27,544 nt of DNA from JBGLNL01 sp964548045 (GCA_964548045.1 CAZJQZ010000019.1:1-27544), one strand, 5' to 3'; shown: positions 1 to 8,933, counted from the first letter of the stretch. The notes: generated by a model from the sequence alone, not told the origin. Program-made: numbers and translations.

Positions 1-2
1 TG

Positions 3-80
3 GATGATTGCAGCTTTACAGAATATACAATCAGGGAAGATCTGCCATACCAGGATTATATTGTCAGTGGAATAAAATAA
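3..80 (+). CDS. C-terminal end of an unidentified protein (5' part outside window)
   Basis: Frame 3 is open from the left edge to a TAA at 78-80 and reads as about 25 hydrophilic, acidic residues (DDCSFTEYTIREDLPYQDY...), which looks like real protein. Frame 1 is also open, to a TAA at 73-75, but reads less like protein. The stop lies directly against the ribosome-binding site of the next gene (AAGGAGA, 80-86), as expected if both are in one operon. The fragment is too short to assign a family, and the choice of frame is a judgement. Confidence 0.4.
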   Translation, partial: DDCSFTEYTIREDLPYQDYIVSGIK

Positions 81-95
81 AAGGAGAATAGAGCT

Positions 96-1688
96 GTGCT
101 GCCAGAGGATAAATTTTTCCAAACAAATGACGAGAAAAAAATATGGGAGCGATATTGCGGTTTTCTTGATCTTACCTTAGAAGAGTTCATGCAAATCCAG
201 CAACGCTTGCTAATGGAGCAAATTGAGCTTGTGGCTGACACCCCATTGGCAAAAAAATTTATGAACGGCAACAAACCACAAAATGTGGAGGAGTTCCGCA
301 ATATGGTTCCGTTGACTACATATGAAGAGTATGAGCCATATTTCAGCCAGCAACAGGATGAAGTATTAGCAGAAAAGCCTTTGTTCTGGTGTCATAGCTC
401 TGGACGTGGAGGAAAGTTCAAATGGATGCCATATACACATCGTGCCTATGACGCAATTGCCAAGCGCTGCGTCTCCATATTTATACTTAGTTCTACTGAA
501 AAAAAAGGCAGAGTAAATTTCAAGCCAAGGTGGAGAGTGCTTTTTTTGATGGCTCCAAAGCCATACACATCCGGAACACTTGTAGACTATGTTCAAAGAT
601 ATGTATCTCTCCGAGTTATGCCTCCGCAAGAGGGGATGGAAAACATTCCGTTTCCAGATAGAGCGGCCATCGGTTTTCAACAAGCACTTCGCACAGGGGC
701 AGATACTGTAGCTGCCATTGCTAGTGTTCTGGCAAAAACAGGGGAAAGGATGGCAGAACAAGCGCAGGGCATGCAGTTTTCATGGAACATGTTGAATCCA
801 CCCGTTTTTTATCGCTTGATTTCGGCATGGGCTAGGAGTAAACGTGATAACAGGCCAATTCTCCCCAAGGACCTTTGGCCAACTAAAGGTATCGTCGTAG
901 GCGGAACGGATGCTAGGATATACAAAGATGCGATTACGCGTTATTGGGGGGTTGTACCGTTCGAGCTTTATGTAAGTACCGAGATGTATATCATTGCGCT
1001 TCAAGCTTGGAATAGAAAATGGTTGACTTTTTTACCTGACTTAGGTTTCTGGGAATTTATACCTCAGGAAGAACTGGCCAAATGCAAGGAAAATGAGGGG
1101 TATTCCCCTAAAACGGTGTTATATAATGAGGTAGAGCCCGGGCATGTTTACGAAGTGGTTGGGACACAATTCTATGGGATACCCCTTCTCAGATATCGTA
1201 TGGGAGACCTAGTGAAATTCGTTGCGCTAAAGGATGAAGATGCCGGTATCAATCTCCCTCAGGCGGAATTTAAAACAAAGATAAGTGACACTATCGATCT
1301 GGGTGGTTTGACAGACCTTGACGAAGTAACAATTTGGACAGCAATTGAAAACTGCGCTTTTAAATATGAGGATTGGTCAGCACGTAAGGAAATAATTGAT
1401 GGCAAAGGATATCTATCCATTTACCTTGAGCTAAAAGAAGAAAAAATGGCCACTGATCTTGAGGCCCTCATTGATCAACAATTGAAAGCTATTGATGTTG
1501 ATTATAGAGATGTTGAGACCATGCTAGGCTTACAGCCCATAAAAGTGACTCTACTTAAACCTGGCACTTTTCAACAATACTATGAGGTAAAGCAAAAGGA
1601 GGGTGCTGATTTGGCCCATCTAAAACCACCTCACATGAATGCATCTGAAGAAATCATTCAATTACTGCTTCAGTTTAGTCAGAAATAA
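96..1688 (+). CDS. GH3-family acyl-adenylating enzyme (auxin-responsive GH3-like protein)
   Basis: A 530-residue protein of the GH3 branch of the ANL acyl-adenylate superfamily. Plant GH3 enzymes activate a carboxylic acid as its acyl-AMP and transfer it to an amine; bacterial members are mostly uncharacterised. Visible features are the N-terminal VPLTTYEEYEPYF segment (about 71-83), a phosphate-loop equivalent SSGRGGKFKWMP (101-112), the YVSTEMYIIAL motif with E296, and the YGIPLLRYRMGDLVKF motif with D371 that contacts ATP/AMP in the family. The start is the GTG at 96, preceded by AAGGAGA (80-86). There is no signal peptide or membrane segment, so it should be cytosolic. It is followed after 11 nt by a sensor kinase. 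The substrate cannot be read from sequence; activation of a lipid or hydroxy acid for the neighbouring catabolic genes is only a guess. Confidence 0.82.
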   Translation: MLPEDKFFQTNDEKKIWERYCGFLDLTLEEFMQIQQRLLMEQIELVADTPLAKKFMNGNKPQNVEEFRNMVPLTTYEEYEPYFSQQQDEVLAEKPLFWCHSSGRGGKFKWMPYTHRAYDAIAKRCVSIFILSSTEKKGRVNFKPRWRVLFLMAPKPYTSGTLVDYVQRYVSLRVMPPQEGMENIPFPDRAAIGFQQALRTGADTVAAIASVLAKTGERMAEQAQGMQFSWNMLNPPVFYRLISAWARSKRDNRPILPKDLWPTKGIVVGGTDARIYKDAITRYWGVVPFELYVSTEMYIIALQAWNRKWLTFLPDLGFWEFIPQEELAKCKENEGYSPKTVLYNEVEPGHVYEVVGTQFYGIPLLRYRMGDLVKFVALKDEDAGINLPQAEFKTKISDTIDLGGLTDLDEVTIWTAIENCAFKYEDWSARKEIIDGKGYLSIYLELKEEKMATDLEALIDQQLKAIDVDYRDVETMLGLQPIKVTLLKPGTFQQYYEVKQKEGADLAHLKPPHMNASEEIIQLLLQFSQK

Positions 1689-1699
1689 TTGCAATCACC

Positions 1700-4249
1700 A
1701 TGGATTTTCCTTATTTGCTCCCGCCACTCATATCAGCGATCGCTGCGAGCATTTTGTTGGCTCTGATCATAGTTAAGGCACGCCATAACACCGCCAGCAG
1801 AATATTCTCCCTAAACGTATTCGCAGTGTTTTTGTGGGCACTCTTCATCTTCTTCATGAGAAACAGCCCAAATGTAGAACATGCCTTATTGTGGGAAAAA
1901 GCTCTAATACCTGTAATATTCCTATTCTTTGCATCATTTTATCATTTTTCCCTTGCTATTACGAATACATTGGGAAATAAGCTGGTCCTTAAAATTACCT
2001 ATTTTTGTGGAATACCAATAATCGCAACCAGTTTTACTCCCTGGTTTTTCAAAGAGGTTGTAGAAGAATCGTATGGTTACGCACCTGTTTTTGGGCCTGC
2101 TGGTTATATCATATTCGGACTGGCAAGTGCTTTGTTGATGATGGCATTTCATAGCTTAATTCGAGCACACAGAAACTCCATAGAATATGAAGAGAAGAAT
2201 CGCTATCTATTTGTTTTCTTAGCTATGCTTTTCCCACTGATAGGTCTATTAATTGACGTTTTCCCAATGATTTACCCTGCCAGTATTTTTGGAAACATGG
2301 GTTTTTGCATTCTCGCCAGCATCGCCATCTTCAGATACCACTTGTTCGATGTCAGGATCGCTTTGCAAAAAGGCTTCCGATACCTGATGGTCAGTGGCTT
2401 CGTTGCAATACCATATGTTACCATTCTCTTTTTAGTATCTGGGCCACTCAAACCTGACAAAGGGTCATTCTTAATTCATGCGGCCTTCGTGCTGGCTCTG
2501 GCATTTGCTATTCAGCCATTGTGGCGTGTTGCTCAGGGAATAGTGGACAGGGTGTTTTACCGGGGAAGATATGACCACCTCAAGACACTGGAGCGGTTTA
2601 GCCAGGAATGCACAGAGATTATCAATCTGACAAAACTATCGGAACGACTAATTTCAATTACAACAGCAGCAATGAGAGCTTCCAGTGCTCACTTGATGAT
2701 CTTCGAAAGAAACGGACTTAAGTATATTGATATATCCAACTTATCTAATGATGAGGAAACCGCTCTTCAGTTCGATGCCGATAGCGCCTTCGTGACATGG
2801 TTTAGAAAACATGACTGGCCCCTCAGTCGAGCCAAAATCGACTATTCCAGCGAACTGGCATCGGTCACGGCCAGAGAAAGAGCGATGCTCGATGCTACCA
2901 GTGCAGATTTGCTGGTCCCTTTTAAGCGTGGGGCGGACCTTATCGGTATCCTTATCATGGGTGAGAAGCTTTCGGGAGAACCGTACGGCAATGATGATAT
3001 TGCCATGCTAATGGTTTTGGCGCGACATGCTTCCACAGCGATAGAAAACGCCTATCTATATGACCAGTCTATCCGGACAGAACACGCATTGAGGGAGAGC
3101 GAAGAAAAATATCGCAGCCTTGTTGAAGGCATGCAGGATGGCATCTTCATCGCTCGCGATGGGAGATTGCTGTTTGCAAACGATGCCTTTACCAGAATAA
3201 TTGGCCGTACAACTGGTGAGATCATCGGGATGGAATTTCATAAATTTGTCGCACCGGAAGACCAAGATAAAATCGACTTGCAAATTCTTCAAAGTGAAGC
3301 CCAGAACGGTGGTCCCCGGGACTATGAGTTACGCATGCTTCACAAAGATAGAAAAACCCATGTTTATGTCAACACAACCATATGCGGATTCAATTACGAG
3401 GGGCATTTCGCGCTAATGGGTACTGTTAAGGATATTACCGAACGTAAACGGGCAGATGAAGCCGCCGCACGGGCCAAAGCATTGGAAGAACTGGATTCGT
3501 TAAGAACCGCCCTGCTGGCAAGCGTTTCTCATGAATTGCGTACCCCTCTGACATGTATCAAGGGGATTGCCAGCTCGCTGGTTCAACCCGATGTTGAGTG
3601 GGATAAAGAAACTCAGCAGGATTTCCTTAATACAATCAATCGAGAATCGGACGCTCTGAACCATATAGTTAATGACTTAATGCAAATGTCTCAGATGGAA
3701 GCTGGAATTATGAGGATGAATAAAACTGAATGCAGTATATCCATCATATTGAACAACATTCGCGAACAGCTTAAATATTTAACATGCGATCATAACTTTC
3801 AAACAAATATCCTGCCCGATATACCATTGATCTATGCCGACGAGATCAGAATTGGCGAAGTTGTCACCAACCTCGTTTCCAATTCAGTCGCTTATTCTGA
3901 TAAGGGAACCTCCATCAAGCTGGAAGCTTATAATCATAACAATGCAGTCACGATTACTATAACAGATGAGGGAATAGGCATCCCATCCGATCATTTAGAT
4001 AAGGTTTTCGACCGTTTTTACCGGCTCGAAAGCGGGGTTGCCCGGAGGAGGGGAGGCACGGGACTGGGGTTATCGATTTGCAAAGGCATTATAGAAGCGC
4101 ATAACGGCAGCATCTGGGTGGAAAGCGCGATTGGCAAAGGATCTAAATTCAGTTTTAGCCTGCCGTTTCCAGCAGGTTCACGTATCAATCCAAGTAAACA
4201 ATCCCCTCCTTTGAACACGGGAAATGGGGAGAAGACACCCTTTTCTTAA
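1700..4249 (+). CDS. membrane-bound sensor histidine kinase (multi-TM / GAF / PAS / HisKA / HATPase)
   Basis: An 849-residue sensor kinase. About eight or nine hydrophobic segments fill residues 5-275, like the 7TM N-terminal sensor region found before many kinases. A GAF-like domain follows (about 290-460), then a PAS domain (about 465-590, ending in DITERKRADEA). The HisKA dimerisation helix has the H-box SVSHELRTPL with phospho-acceptor His611. The ATPase has N box TNLVSNSVAYSD (about 720), G1 DEGIGIP (about 755) and G2 GGTGLGL (about 787). The ATG at 1700 is 11 nt after the GH3 stop and lacks a clear Shine-Dalgarno, suggesting translational coupling. The gene after it begins immediately at its stop (TAAATG). 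Its kinase core closely resembles that of the - strand kinase at 12953-16582 (shared QPDVEWD, IVNDL, RIGEV.TNLVSN), so the two are paralogues. No receiver-domain partner is in the window. Confidence 0.9.
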   Translation: MDFPYLLPPLISAIAASILLALIIVKARHNTASRIFSLNVFAVFLWALFIFFMRNSPNVEHALLWEKALIPVIFLFFASFYHFSLAITNTLGNKLVLKITYFCGIPIIATSFTPWFFKEVVEESYGYAPVFGPAGYIIFGLASALLMMAFHSLIRAHRNSIEYEEKNRYLFVFLAMLFPLIGLLIDVFPMIYPASIFGNMGFCILASIAIFRYHLFDVRIALQKGFRYLMVSGFVAIPYVTILFLVSGPLKPDKGSFLIHAAFVLALAFAIQPLWRVAQGIVDRVFYRGRYDHLKTLERFSQECTEIINLTKLSERLISITTAAMRASSAHLMIFERNGLKYIDISNLSNDEETALQFDADSAFVTWFRKHDWPLSRAKIDYSSELASVTARERAMLDATSADLLVPFKRGADLIGILIMGEKLSGEPYGNDDIAMLMVLARHASTAIENAYLYDQSIRTEHALRESEEKYRSLVEGMQDGIFIARDGRLLFANDAFTRIIGRTTGEIIGMEFHKFVAPEDQDKIDLQILQSEAQNGGPRDYELRMLHKDRKTHVYVNTTICGFNYEGHFALMGTVKDITERKRADEAAARAKALEELDSLRTALLASVSHELRTPLTCIKGIASSLVQPDVEWDKETQQDFLNTINRESDALNHIVNDLMQMSQMEAGIMRMNKTECSISIILNNIREQLKYLTCDHNFQTNILPDIPLIYADEIRIGEVVTNLVSNSVAYSDKGTSIKLEAYNHNNAVTITITDEGIGIPSDHLDKVFDRFYRLESGVARRRGGTGLGLSICKGIIEAHNGSIWVESAIGKGSKFSFSLPFPAGSRINPSKQSPPLNTGNGEKTPFS

Positions 4250-4261
4250 ATGGAGCTTCAA

Positions 4262-5347
4262 ATGGATAAACCATTACGCGATCTCATCGATGTAATTCAG
4301 TTCACTGAAAACGTGGCCGCCAGGATTCACGGCGTGCGAGCTCAGGACGAGATATTCAAGATCGTTACCGAAGAATTCGTACAATCCGAACGATCCCTGA
4401 CCGGCATCCTGATGGTCGAAGACGATGGTTCATGGCTAAGCGTAGCTCAGGTCTCTTTATCTCGGGATGCAGTAAAGAAACTTGAGATAGCGGCCGCATC
4501 ACCGATCGAGGAATTCCGCATCGAACTGAGTCCGTCCAACATCTTGAGCCGTGTGGTAAAAGAGGGCATAACCATTCAAGTAACAAGCGGGGCTCTTTTT
4601 GAGGCTATCCTTCCGGCCAGCCTTACTTCGCAGGCCCAGGATATAATGGGATTGGGAGAGGAGAACTCCATCCTCACACCTTTATATCGTAGGACGCGGA
4701 TCGTAGGAGTTCTGATGATAATGGCTCCTGAGTTGGCCGAATATTTCATGCCTTCCGTAAGAAACCTGGCCCGGCACATTTCCACAGCCCTGGAACTGGC
4801 TGATGAATATGCCGAACGGAAAAAGGCTGAACAACTGCTGCAAAGACATCGGGAACGGCTAGAAAACGTGGTCAAGGAAAGAACCTCCAGCCTGGAAGAA
4901 GCGAATACGGCATTGCGGGTGATGTTGAAAACCGGAGATCAATTGAAAGCGGAAGTACAGGAAAATGTCCTGTTCAACGTAAAGAGATTTGCGTTACCAT
5001 ATATCGGTGAATTGAAGAACAGTGTCCTCGATGAAAGACAGAAATCGTATCTGGATATGCTGGAAAAGAGCCTCAATAACATCACAGCCCCGTTCCTGAA
5101 AGGAGTATCCGCTCAAAGCCTGAACCTGACTCCTACCGAAATGACGGTAACAAATTTAATAAAGCAGGGCAAAACCTCAAAAGAGATCGCTGAAATGCTT
5201 AGTATGTCGCTGCGTACCGTGNNNNNNNNNNTGGAAACGCATCGCTACAATATAAGGTCAAAACTCGGGCTAAAAAATACAACTGTTAACCTCGGAACCT
5301 ATATCGCCTCCCTGGATAACCTCGTAGATCACCTAAGTAATTCGTAG
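4262..5347 (+). CDS. GAF-domain LuxR-type transcriptional regulator without receiver domain (spans assembly gap)
   Basis: The N-terminal ~185 residues form a GAF-like ligand or signal domain, followed by a charged coiled coil (RKKAEQLLQRHRERLENVVK, then ERTSSLEEAN). At the C-terminus is a LuxR/NarL helix-turn-helix: LTPTEMTVTNLIKQGKTSKEI, then LSMSLRTV, the gap, and ETHRYNIRSKLGL. There is no receiver domain, so this is not a classical response regulator; it could be driven by its own GAF domain or by contact with the kinase upstream. Two starts are possible: the ATG at 4250, touching the kinase stop, and the ATG at 4262. I prefer 4262 because GGAG (4252-4255) sits 6 nt before it. The 10 Ns at 5222-5231 add four spurious residues inside the recognition helix but keep the frame. 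The gene presumably forms an operon with the kinase. Confidence 0.85.
   Translation: MDKPLRDLIDVIQFTENVAARIHGVRAQDEIFKIVTEEFVQSERSLTGILMVEDDGSWLSVAQVSLSRDAVKKLEIAAASPIEEFRIELSPSNILSRVVKEGITIQVTSGALFEAILPASLTSQAQDIMGLGEENSILTPLYRRTRIVGVLMIMAPELAEYFMPSVRNLARHISTALELADEYAERKKAEQLLQRHRERLENVVKERTSSLEEANTALRVMLKTGDQLKAEVQENVLFNVKRFALPYIGELKNSVLDERQKSYLDMLEKSLNNITAPFLKGVSAQSLNLTPTEMTVTNLIKQGKTSKEIAEMLSMSLRTVXXXXETHRYNIRSKLGLKNTTVNLGTYIASLDNLVDHLSNS
5222..5231. other. 10-N assembly gap inside the LuxR helix-turn-helix
   Basis: Ten Ns separate ...CGTACCGTG from TGGAAACG.... LuxR-family helices normally read TVETHR or TVKTHR with no insertion. Removing the Ns plus the duplicated TG (12 nt) restores RTV-ETHR exactly. 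The gap is therefore most likely a scaffold join of two contigs that overlap by 2 nt (or abut in a short overlap), not missing sequence. Confidence 0.85.
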
Positions 5348-5361
5348 TCATTAATCCAGTG

Positions 5362-5390
5362 TTGTCTCAATACCATCTAAGTGGTAACAT
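5362..5390 (+). promoter_or_regulatory. candidate sigma70-type promoter for the FAD oxidoreductase operon
   Basis: TTGTCT (5362-5367) and TAACAT (5385-5390) are separated by 17 nt, each matching 4 of 6 consensus positions. The inverted repeat TATTTCG/CGAAATA begins at the next base, where transcription would start, as an operator might. Weak hexamers keep confidence low. Confidence 0.4.
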
Positions 5391-5452
5391 TATTTCGTAG
5401 AATCGAAATATCTAACTAAAAGAAGATATTTCCTATGTTTTAACAGATGGTA
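5371..5452 (+). repeat. nested inverted repeats in the leader of the FAD oxidoreductase operon
   Basis: Three perfect inverted repeats are nested here. An outer pair, TACCATCT (5371-5378) with AGATGGTA (5445-5452), encloses TATTTCG (5391-5397) with CGAAATA (5404-5410), and GAAATATCT (5405-5413) with AGATATTTC (5424-5432). The two inner stems share bases 5405-5410 and so cannot both form. Read as DNA, the motif TATTTC/GAAATA occurs three times (5391, 5405, 5427) in alternating orientation. This could be a multi-site operator or an RNA leader with alternative folds. No T-run follows, so it is not a simple terminator for the LuxR gene upstream. Confidence 0.55.
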
Positions 5453-5515
5453 AAAAGCATCGATATTTGCAGGAATTTATAATTTTAAATTTCGATAAAA
5501 ATAAAGGAGGTATAT

Positions 5516-7243
5516 ATGGCCAAAGATGAAAGATATGATGTCATAATTATAGGCGCAGGCCATAATGGAACCACGACAGCGGCATATCTGGCCAAATGTG
5601 GACTCAGTGTCCTGGTGCTGGAAGAAAGACCCGAAGGTGGTGGTGCACAGGAAACCTGTGAACCCATTGCGGGTGTGCGTATCCAGCCACATGCTATCGG
5701 AAACTACGGTGGATCAGCCCCTGGCTGGGAGCAACTGGAACTGTGGAAGTACGGTTTTCGAATGGACCACGATCCCAGGTATGAGGTTCCGTTTGATACC
5801 GGCAGAGGGCCAATGACCCGTGAAGGGACACTCCAGGTAGGTGAAGAAGACCAGATGGGTTGGGCCAAGATCACAGGTCTGCTCGGAGAGCCTAATTTCC
5901 ACAAGGAGTTGCTACGAGCTACCTTCTGGACTCCGCCTCATCCGACTTATATTGAAAACGATGAGAACACCATTCCTTATATGCAGGTTTATAAGCAGTA
6001 TTCGCCTGATTTGTGGACCAAAGAGTTGCTCGAATACACCATGTTCGACTTCATGGACCAGCATATTAAGAGCGAAGCTTTCAAAGTGTTCCAAGCCTAT
6101 ATTGCGAATGTATCTGGTGCATTCGGGCATTTTCCGGGTGTTGCCGTACCGGCGGTGGAATGTGTCGCAACCGTCTTGCCACCAGCTGTTCCTAAACCGG
6201 TTGCTTCTCGGGGTAATATGCACGGTTACTACCATGCCCTGTTCCGATGTGCAGTCGCCAATGGTGCAGTAATCCGAACCTGTTGTCCTGTAGAAGAAAT
6301 ACTCATCGAAAATGGAAGAGCTGTTGGAGTTCGCCTTCGTGATGATGCTACCCTGGCTAACAAGAAGATTTATGCTAACAAGGCAGTGATCAGCGGGGCT
6401 CACATCAAACCAACGTTCCTTAACCTGATCGGGGCCAAGAACCTGGATGCCGGTTTTCTGCAGAAGATCAAGAACCTCAGCCTGAAGGGCGGAAGTCTGT
6501 ACATGACTCATTTCCTAACTAAAGAGGAATTCCGCTATCGGCCACAGTACCTCTGGCCGACTCACGAAGTGTTTAACGGTGGTTTCTATTGCATGGAAAA
6601 TATGGAAATCTACTGGAAGAACCTGGAATGTGTCCTGGGTCGGCAGGAGAACCTGGATATTCCTCCTGATGAGGCCATGTGGGGAATGGTTGGGGCAAAC
6701 AACTACCATGAATCTCAGCCACAGTGCACACGCGAGGGATACTATGTCAACGGACCTCTGTGGATGATGGTGCCGACACCGGAGTATAATGCTGATGGCG
6801 CTCTGGCTATGGATAAGACCCCGGAAGATAAAAAGAAATGGGACGACTACATGGTCCAAACCCTCTCCTGTATCGTGGAGAACGCCGATTACGATAATAT
6901 TGTCAAAATCTGGAGTGACAGTCCCTGGGGTCAGGAGTTCCGCAATACCGGGATGTTGGGAGGTTCGTGGTACGGTACACGATGCGATCGCGATGAATGG
7001 TGGAACGAGCGGCCGGTGGCCGAGCTGGCCCGCTACAGAGTGCCAGATATCGAAGGTCTTTACCTTTGTCACCAGTCCGCTGCCCATCCCGGTGGTCTGT
7101 GCCTGATGGCCGTTGGTTACAACCTGATGCACGTCCTGATCGAAGACGGCATCTGTGAACCGGGTCCGTGGTGGTATGCTTCACCGTGGTACATTCCGGA
7201 AGAAGGAAAAATCTCAGCCGTGCCCGGGCAGGGCAAGGTCTAA
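5516..7243 (+). CDS. phytoene-desaturase/PYROXD2-like NAD(P)/FAD-dependent oxidoreductase (paralogue 1)
   Basis: A 575-residue flavoprotein of the CrtI / retinol saturase / PYROXD2 superfamily. The N-terminal Rossmann motif is DVIIIGAGHNGTTTAAYLAK, with the acidic end of beta-2 at LVLEER (about residues 8-38). The C-terminal FAD-binding segment reads IEGLYLCHQSAAHPGGLCLMAVGYNL (about 520-545). Family members carry out FAD-dependent desaturation, isomerisation or saturation of polyenes and other hydrophobic substrates; this protein's substrate is unknown. There is no signal peptide. The start is well supported by AAAGGAGG at 5502-5509, 6 nt before the ATG. It ends with tandem stops (TAA TAG), the second overlapping the ribosome-binding site of paralogue 2, so the two are co-translated. 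Confidence 0.85.
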   Translation: MAKDERYDVIIIGAGHNGTTTAAYLAKCGLSVLVLEERPEGGGAQETCEPIAGVRIQPHAIGNYGGSAPGWEQLELWKYGFRMDHDPRYEVPFDTGRGPMTREGTLQVGEEDQMGWAKITGLLGEPNFHKELLRATFWTPPHPTYIENDENTIPYMQVYKQYSPDLWTKELLEYTMFDFMDQHIKSEAFKVFQAYIANVSGAFGHFPGVAVPAVECVATVLPPAVPKPVASRGNMHGYYHALFRCAVANGAVIRTCCPVEEILIENGRAVGVRLRDDATLANKKIYANKAVISGAHIKPTFLNLIGAKNLDAGFLQKIKNLSLKGGSLYMTHFLTKEEFRYRPQYLWPTHEVFNGGFYCMENMEIYWKNLECVLGRQENLDIPPDEAMWGMVGANNYHESQPQCTREGYYVNGPLWMMVPTPEYNADGALAMDKTPEDKKKWDDYMVQTLSCIVENADYDNIVKIWSDSPWGQEFRNTGMLGGSWYGTRCDRDEWWNERPVAELARYRVPDIEGLYLCHQSAAHPGGLCLMAVGYNLMHVLIEDGICEPGPWWYASPWYIPEEGKISAVPGQGKV

Positions 7244-7259
7244 TAGGAGGTATGAAGCG

Positions 7260-8933
7260 ATGATGGAATTTCAAGGTTATACACACCCTCAAAGCTACTT
7301 CCCGGAATTCCCACCGGAGAGTGAATGGGATGTCATTATCATCGGCGCTGGTCCGAATGGTTTAATCGCCGCGGCATATTTGGCAAAAGCAGGTTTGAAA
7401 GTCGCTTTGATTGAACGCCGATATGAAGTAGGCGGGGGACTGGCCACCGAAGAAATCCTCTTTCCCGGTTATTATTCCAGCATGCACGCCATCTACCACA
7501 TGATGGTCGATTACATGCCGGTGCTTCGGGATTTCGATCTGGGTCGACATGGACTGGTCTGGATCAAGCCCAATCTGCAGGCATCGATGGTTTTTGAAAA
7601 TGGCGATTCGGTCCTGTTGACAAATATGATCGAGGACACTGCCGATTCCTTCCTCAAGTACTCGGTAAAAGATGCACAAACATTCAGCAAAACGATGGGT
7701 CGCTGGCGCCGGATCGTTAAGGATATTATCGCACCTATGACGTTCATACCGCCCATGCTTCCCATTGAAATTACCATGGCGCTGCAAAAAAACGAGGTCG
7801 GGCAGGAATTACTGGAACTGGTGGAACAGAGCCCGTTGGATATCGTTACCAGCATGTTTGAAAACGACCGTGTTCGGGCCATGCTGCTCTACAACATCTG
7901 TATGTGGGGCTTGGACCCGCGAGAGACCGGTGTAGGATTATTTGTGGCACTGTATCTGGATCGCATGATGAACAAATGCTACTGCCAGGGTGGTTCGCAC
8001 AAATTTGCCAACTCTCTCGGCCGTGAAATCGTGCAGGCCGGTGGTGTGATCCTGGATTCATCACAGGTCAATGACATTATCATGGAAGGTGGTAAAGCGA
8101 CAGGCGTATTCCTTTGGGAAGGCCGTACGCTTAAAGCCAAAGCAATCATTTCCACGCTCGATCCGCAGACCACTTTCAACGATCTCGTTGGCGCCGATAA
8201 CTTACCTGCCAGCTTGAAAGAATCGGTCGATGGATGGAAATATGACAAATGGAGTTTGAACACGCTGCACGTTGTCTCGGAGGAACAACCCCGATATCTG
8301 CCTCGTGACGGCTGGGCAAGCGAAGCGTTCATGACCATTTTTGGCTTCGAGAGTATGGACCAGATGCTGGAGCACTGGGATAATGTAGTGGCAGGCAAGC
8401 TCGATACTTCGATCATGGGCGGCCATGCCACCTGCGAGAGCTTCTGGGATTCGCATCTGGTTCGCGTTCCCCCGGAACATGCTCACCGGCAGGTCTCCTT
8501 CTTCCAGCACCATGCACCGTATAACCTCGAAGGCGGCTGGGAAGCTAAAGGTCCGGAGATCGAAGAAGCTATCCTTCAGAAGTGGGCCAAGTACGCGCCA
8601 AATATGAAGAAGGAAAACATTGTACAAACCAACCAGGAAACCCCGGTTGATATCGAGATCCGCTTCCCGAACATGCGTTACGGTTCCATCAAGCACGGTG
8701 ACTACAAACCGATCCAGCTTGGTTGCTTCCGGCCGAACCAGGAGTGCTCGAGCGGTAAAACACCGATTGAGGGCCTCTACACCGGCGGCGCTTCCAACTA
8801 TCCCGGCGGATGTGTGCTGGGTGGTGGGGGTTATCTTATTGCCAATAAGGTTGCTGAGGAATTAGGCGTGACCAAGTGGTGGAAACCAACCAAAGAAATG
8901 GAGCGATGCACTAAAACCTATCTGGAAGGGTAA
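7260..8933 (+). CDS. phytoene-desaturase/PYROXD2-like NAD(P)/FAD-dependent oxidoreductase (paralogue 2)
   Basis: A 557-residue member of the same flavoprotein family as the gene upstream. It has DVIIIGAGPNGLIAAAYLAK and ALIERRYEVGGGLATEE near the N-terminus, and GLYTGGASNYPGGCVLGGGG near the C-terminus, the usual CrtI-type FAD-binding signature. The frame extends back to 7155, but that would overlap the previous gene by 89 nt with an arginine-rich non-homologous extension. The ATG at 7260 has AGGAGG at 7245-7250 and is the real start (a second ATG follows at 7263). It sits 16 nt after paralogue 1 and is followed by a strong terminator, giving a two-gene operon. The two proteins are divergent, so they may form a heteromer or act on successive intermediates. 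Confidence 0.87.
   Translation: MMEFQGYTHPQSYFPEFPPESEWDVIIIGAGPNGLIAAAYLAKAGLKVALIERRYEVGGGLATEEILFPGYYSSMHAIYHMMVDYMPVLRDFDLGRHGLVWIKPNLQASMVFENGDSVLLTNMIEDTADSFLKYSVKDAQTFSKTMGRWRRIVKDIIAPMTFIPPMLPIEITMALQKNEVGQELLELVEQSPLDIVTSMFENDRVRAMLLYNICMWGLDPRETGVGLFVALYLDRMMNKCYCQGGSHKFANSLGREIVQAGGVILDSSQVNDIIMEGGKATGVFLWEGRTLKAKAIISTLDPQTTFNDLVGADNLPASLKESVDGWKYDKWSLNTLHVVSEEQPRYLPRDGWASEAFMTIFGFESMDQMLEHWDNVVAGKLDTSIMGGHATCESFWDSHLVRVPPEHAHRQVSFFQHHAPYNLEGGWEAKGPEIEEAILQKWAKYAPNMKKENIVQTNQETPVDIEIRFPNMRYGSIKHGDYKPIQLGCFRPNQECSSGKTPIEGLYTGGASNYPGGCVLGGGGYLIANKVAEELGVTKWWKPTKEMERCTKTYLEG

Noticed and set aside
5371..5452. Terminator of the LuxR-type gene
   Set aside because: The stems are AT-rich and not followed by a T-run; the position fits a leader or operator better.
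5912..7132. Long - strand open frames opposite the first flavoprotein gene
   Set aside because: They mirror the codon pattern of the strong + strand gene and show no domain motifs.
7155..7259. 35-codon N-terminal extension of FAD oxidoreductase 2
   Set aside because: It overlaps the previous gene by 89 nt, is arginine-rich and unlike the family; ATG 7260 has AGGAGG at the right distance.
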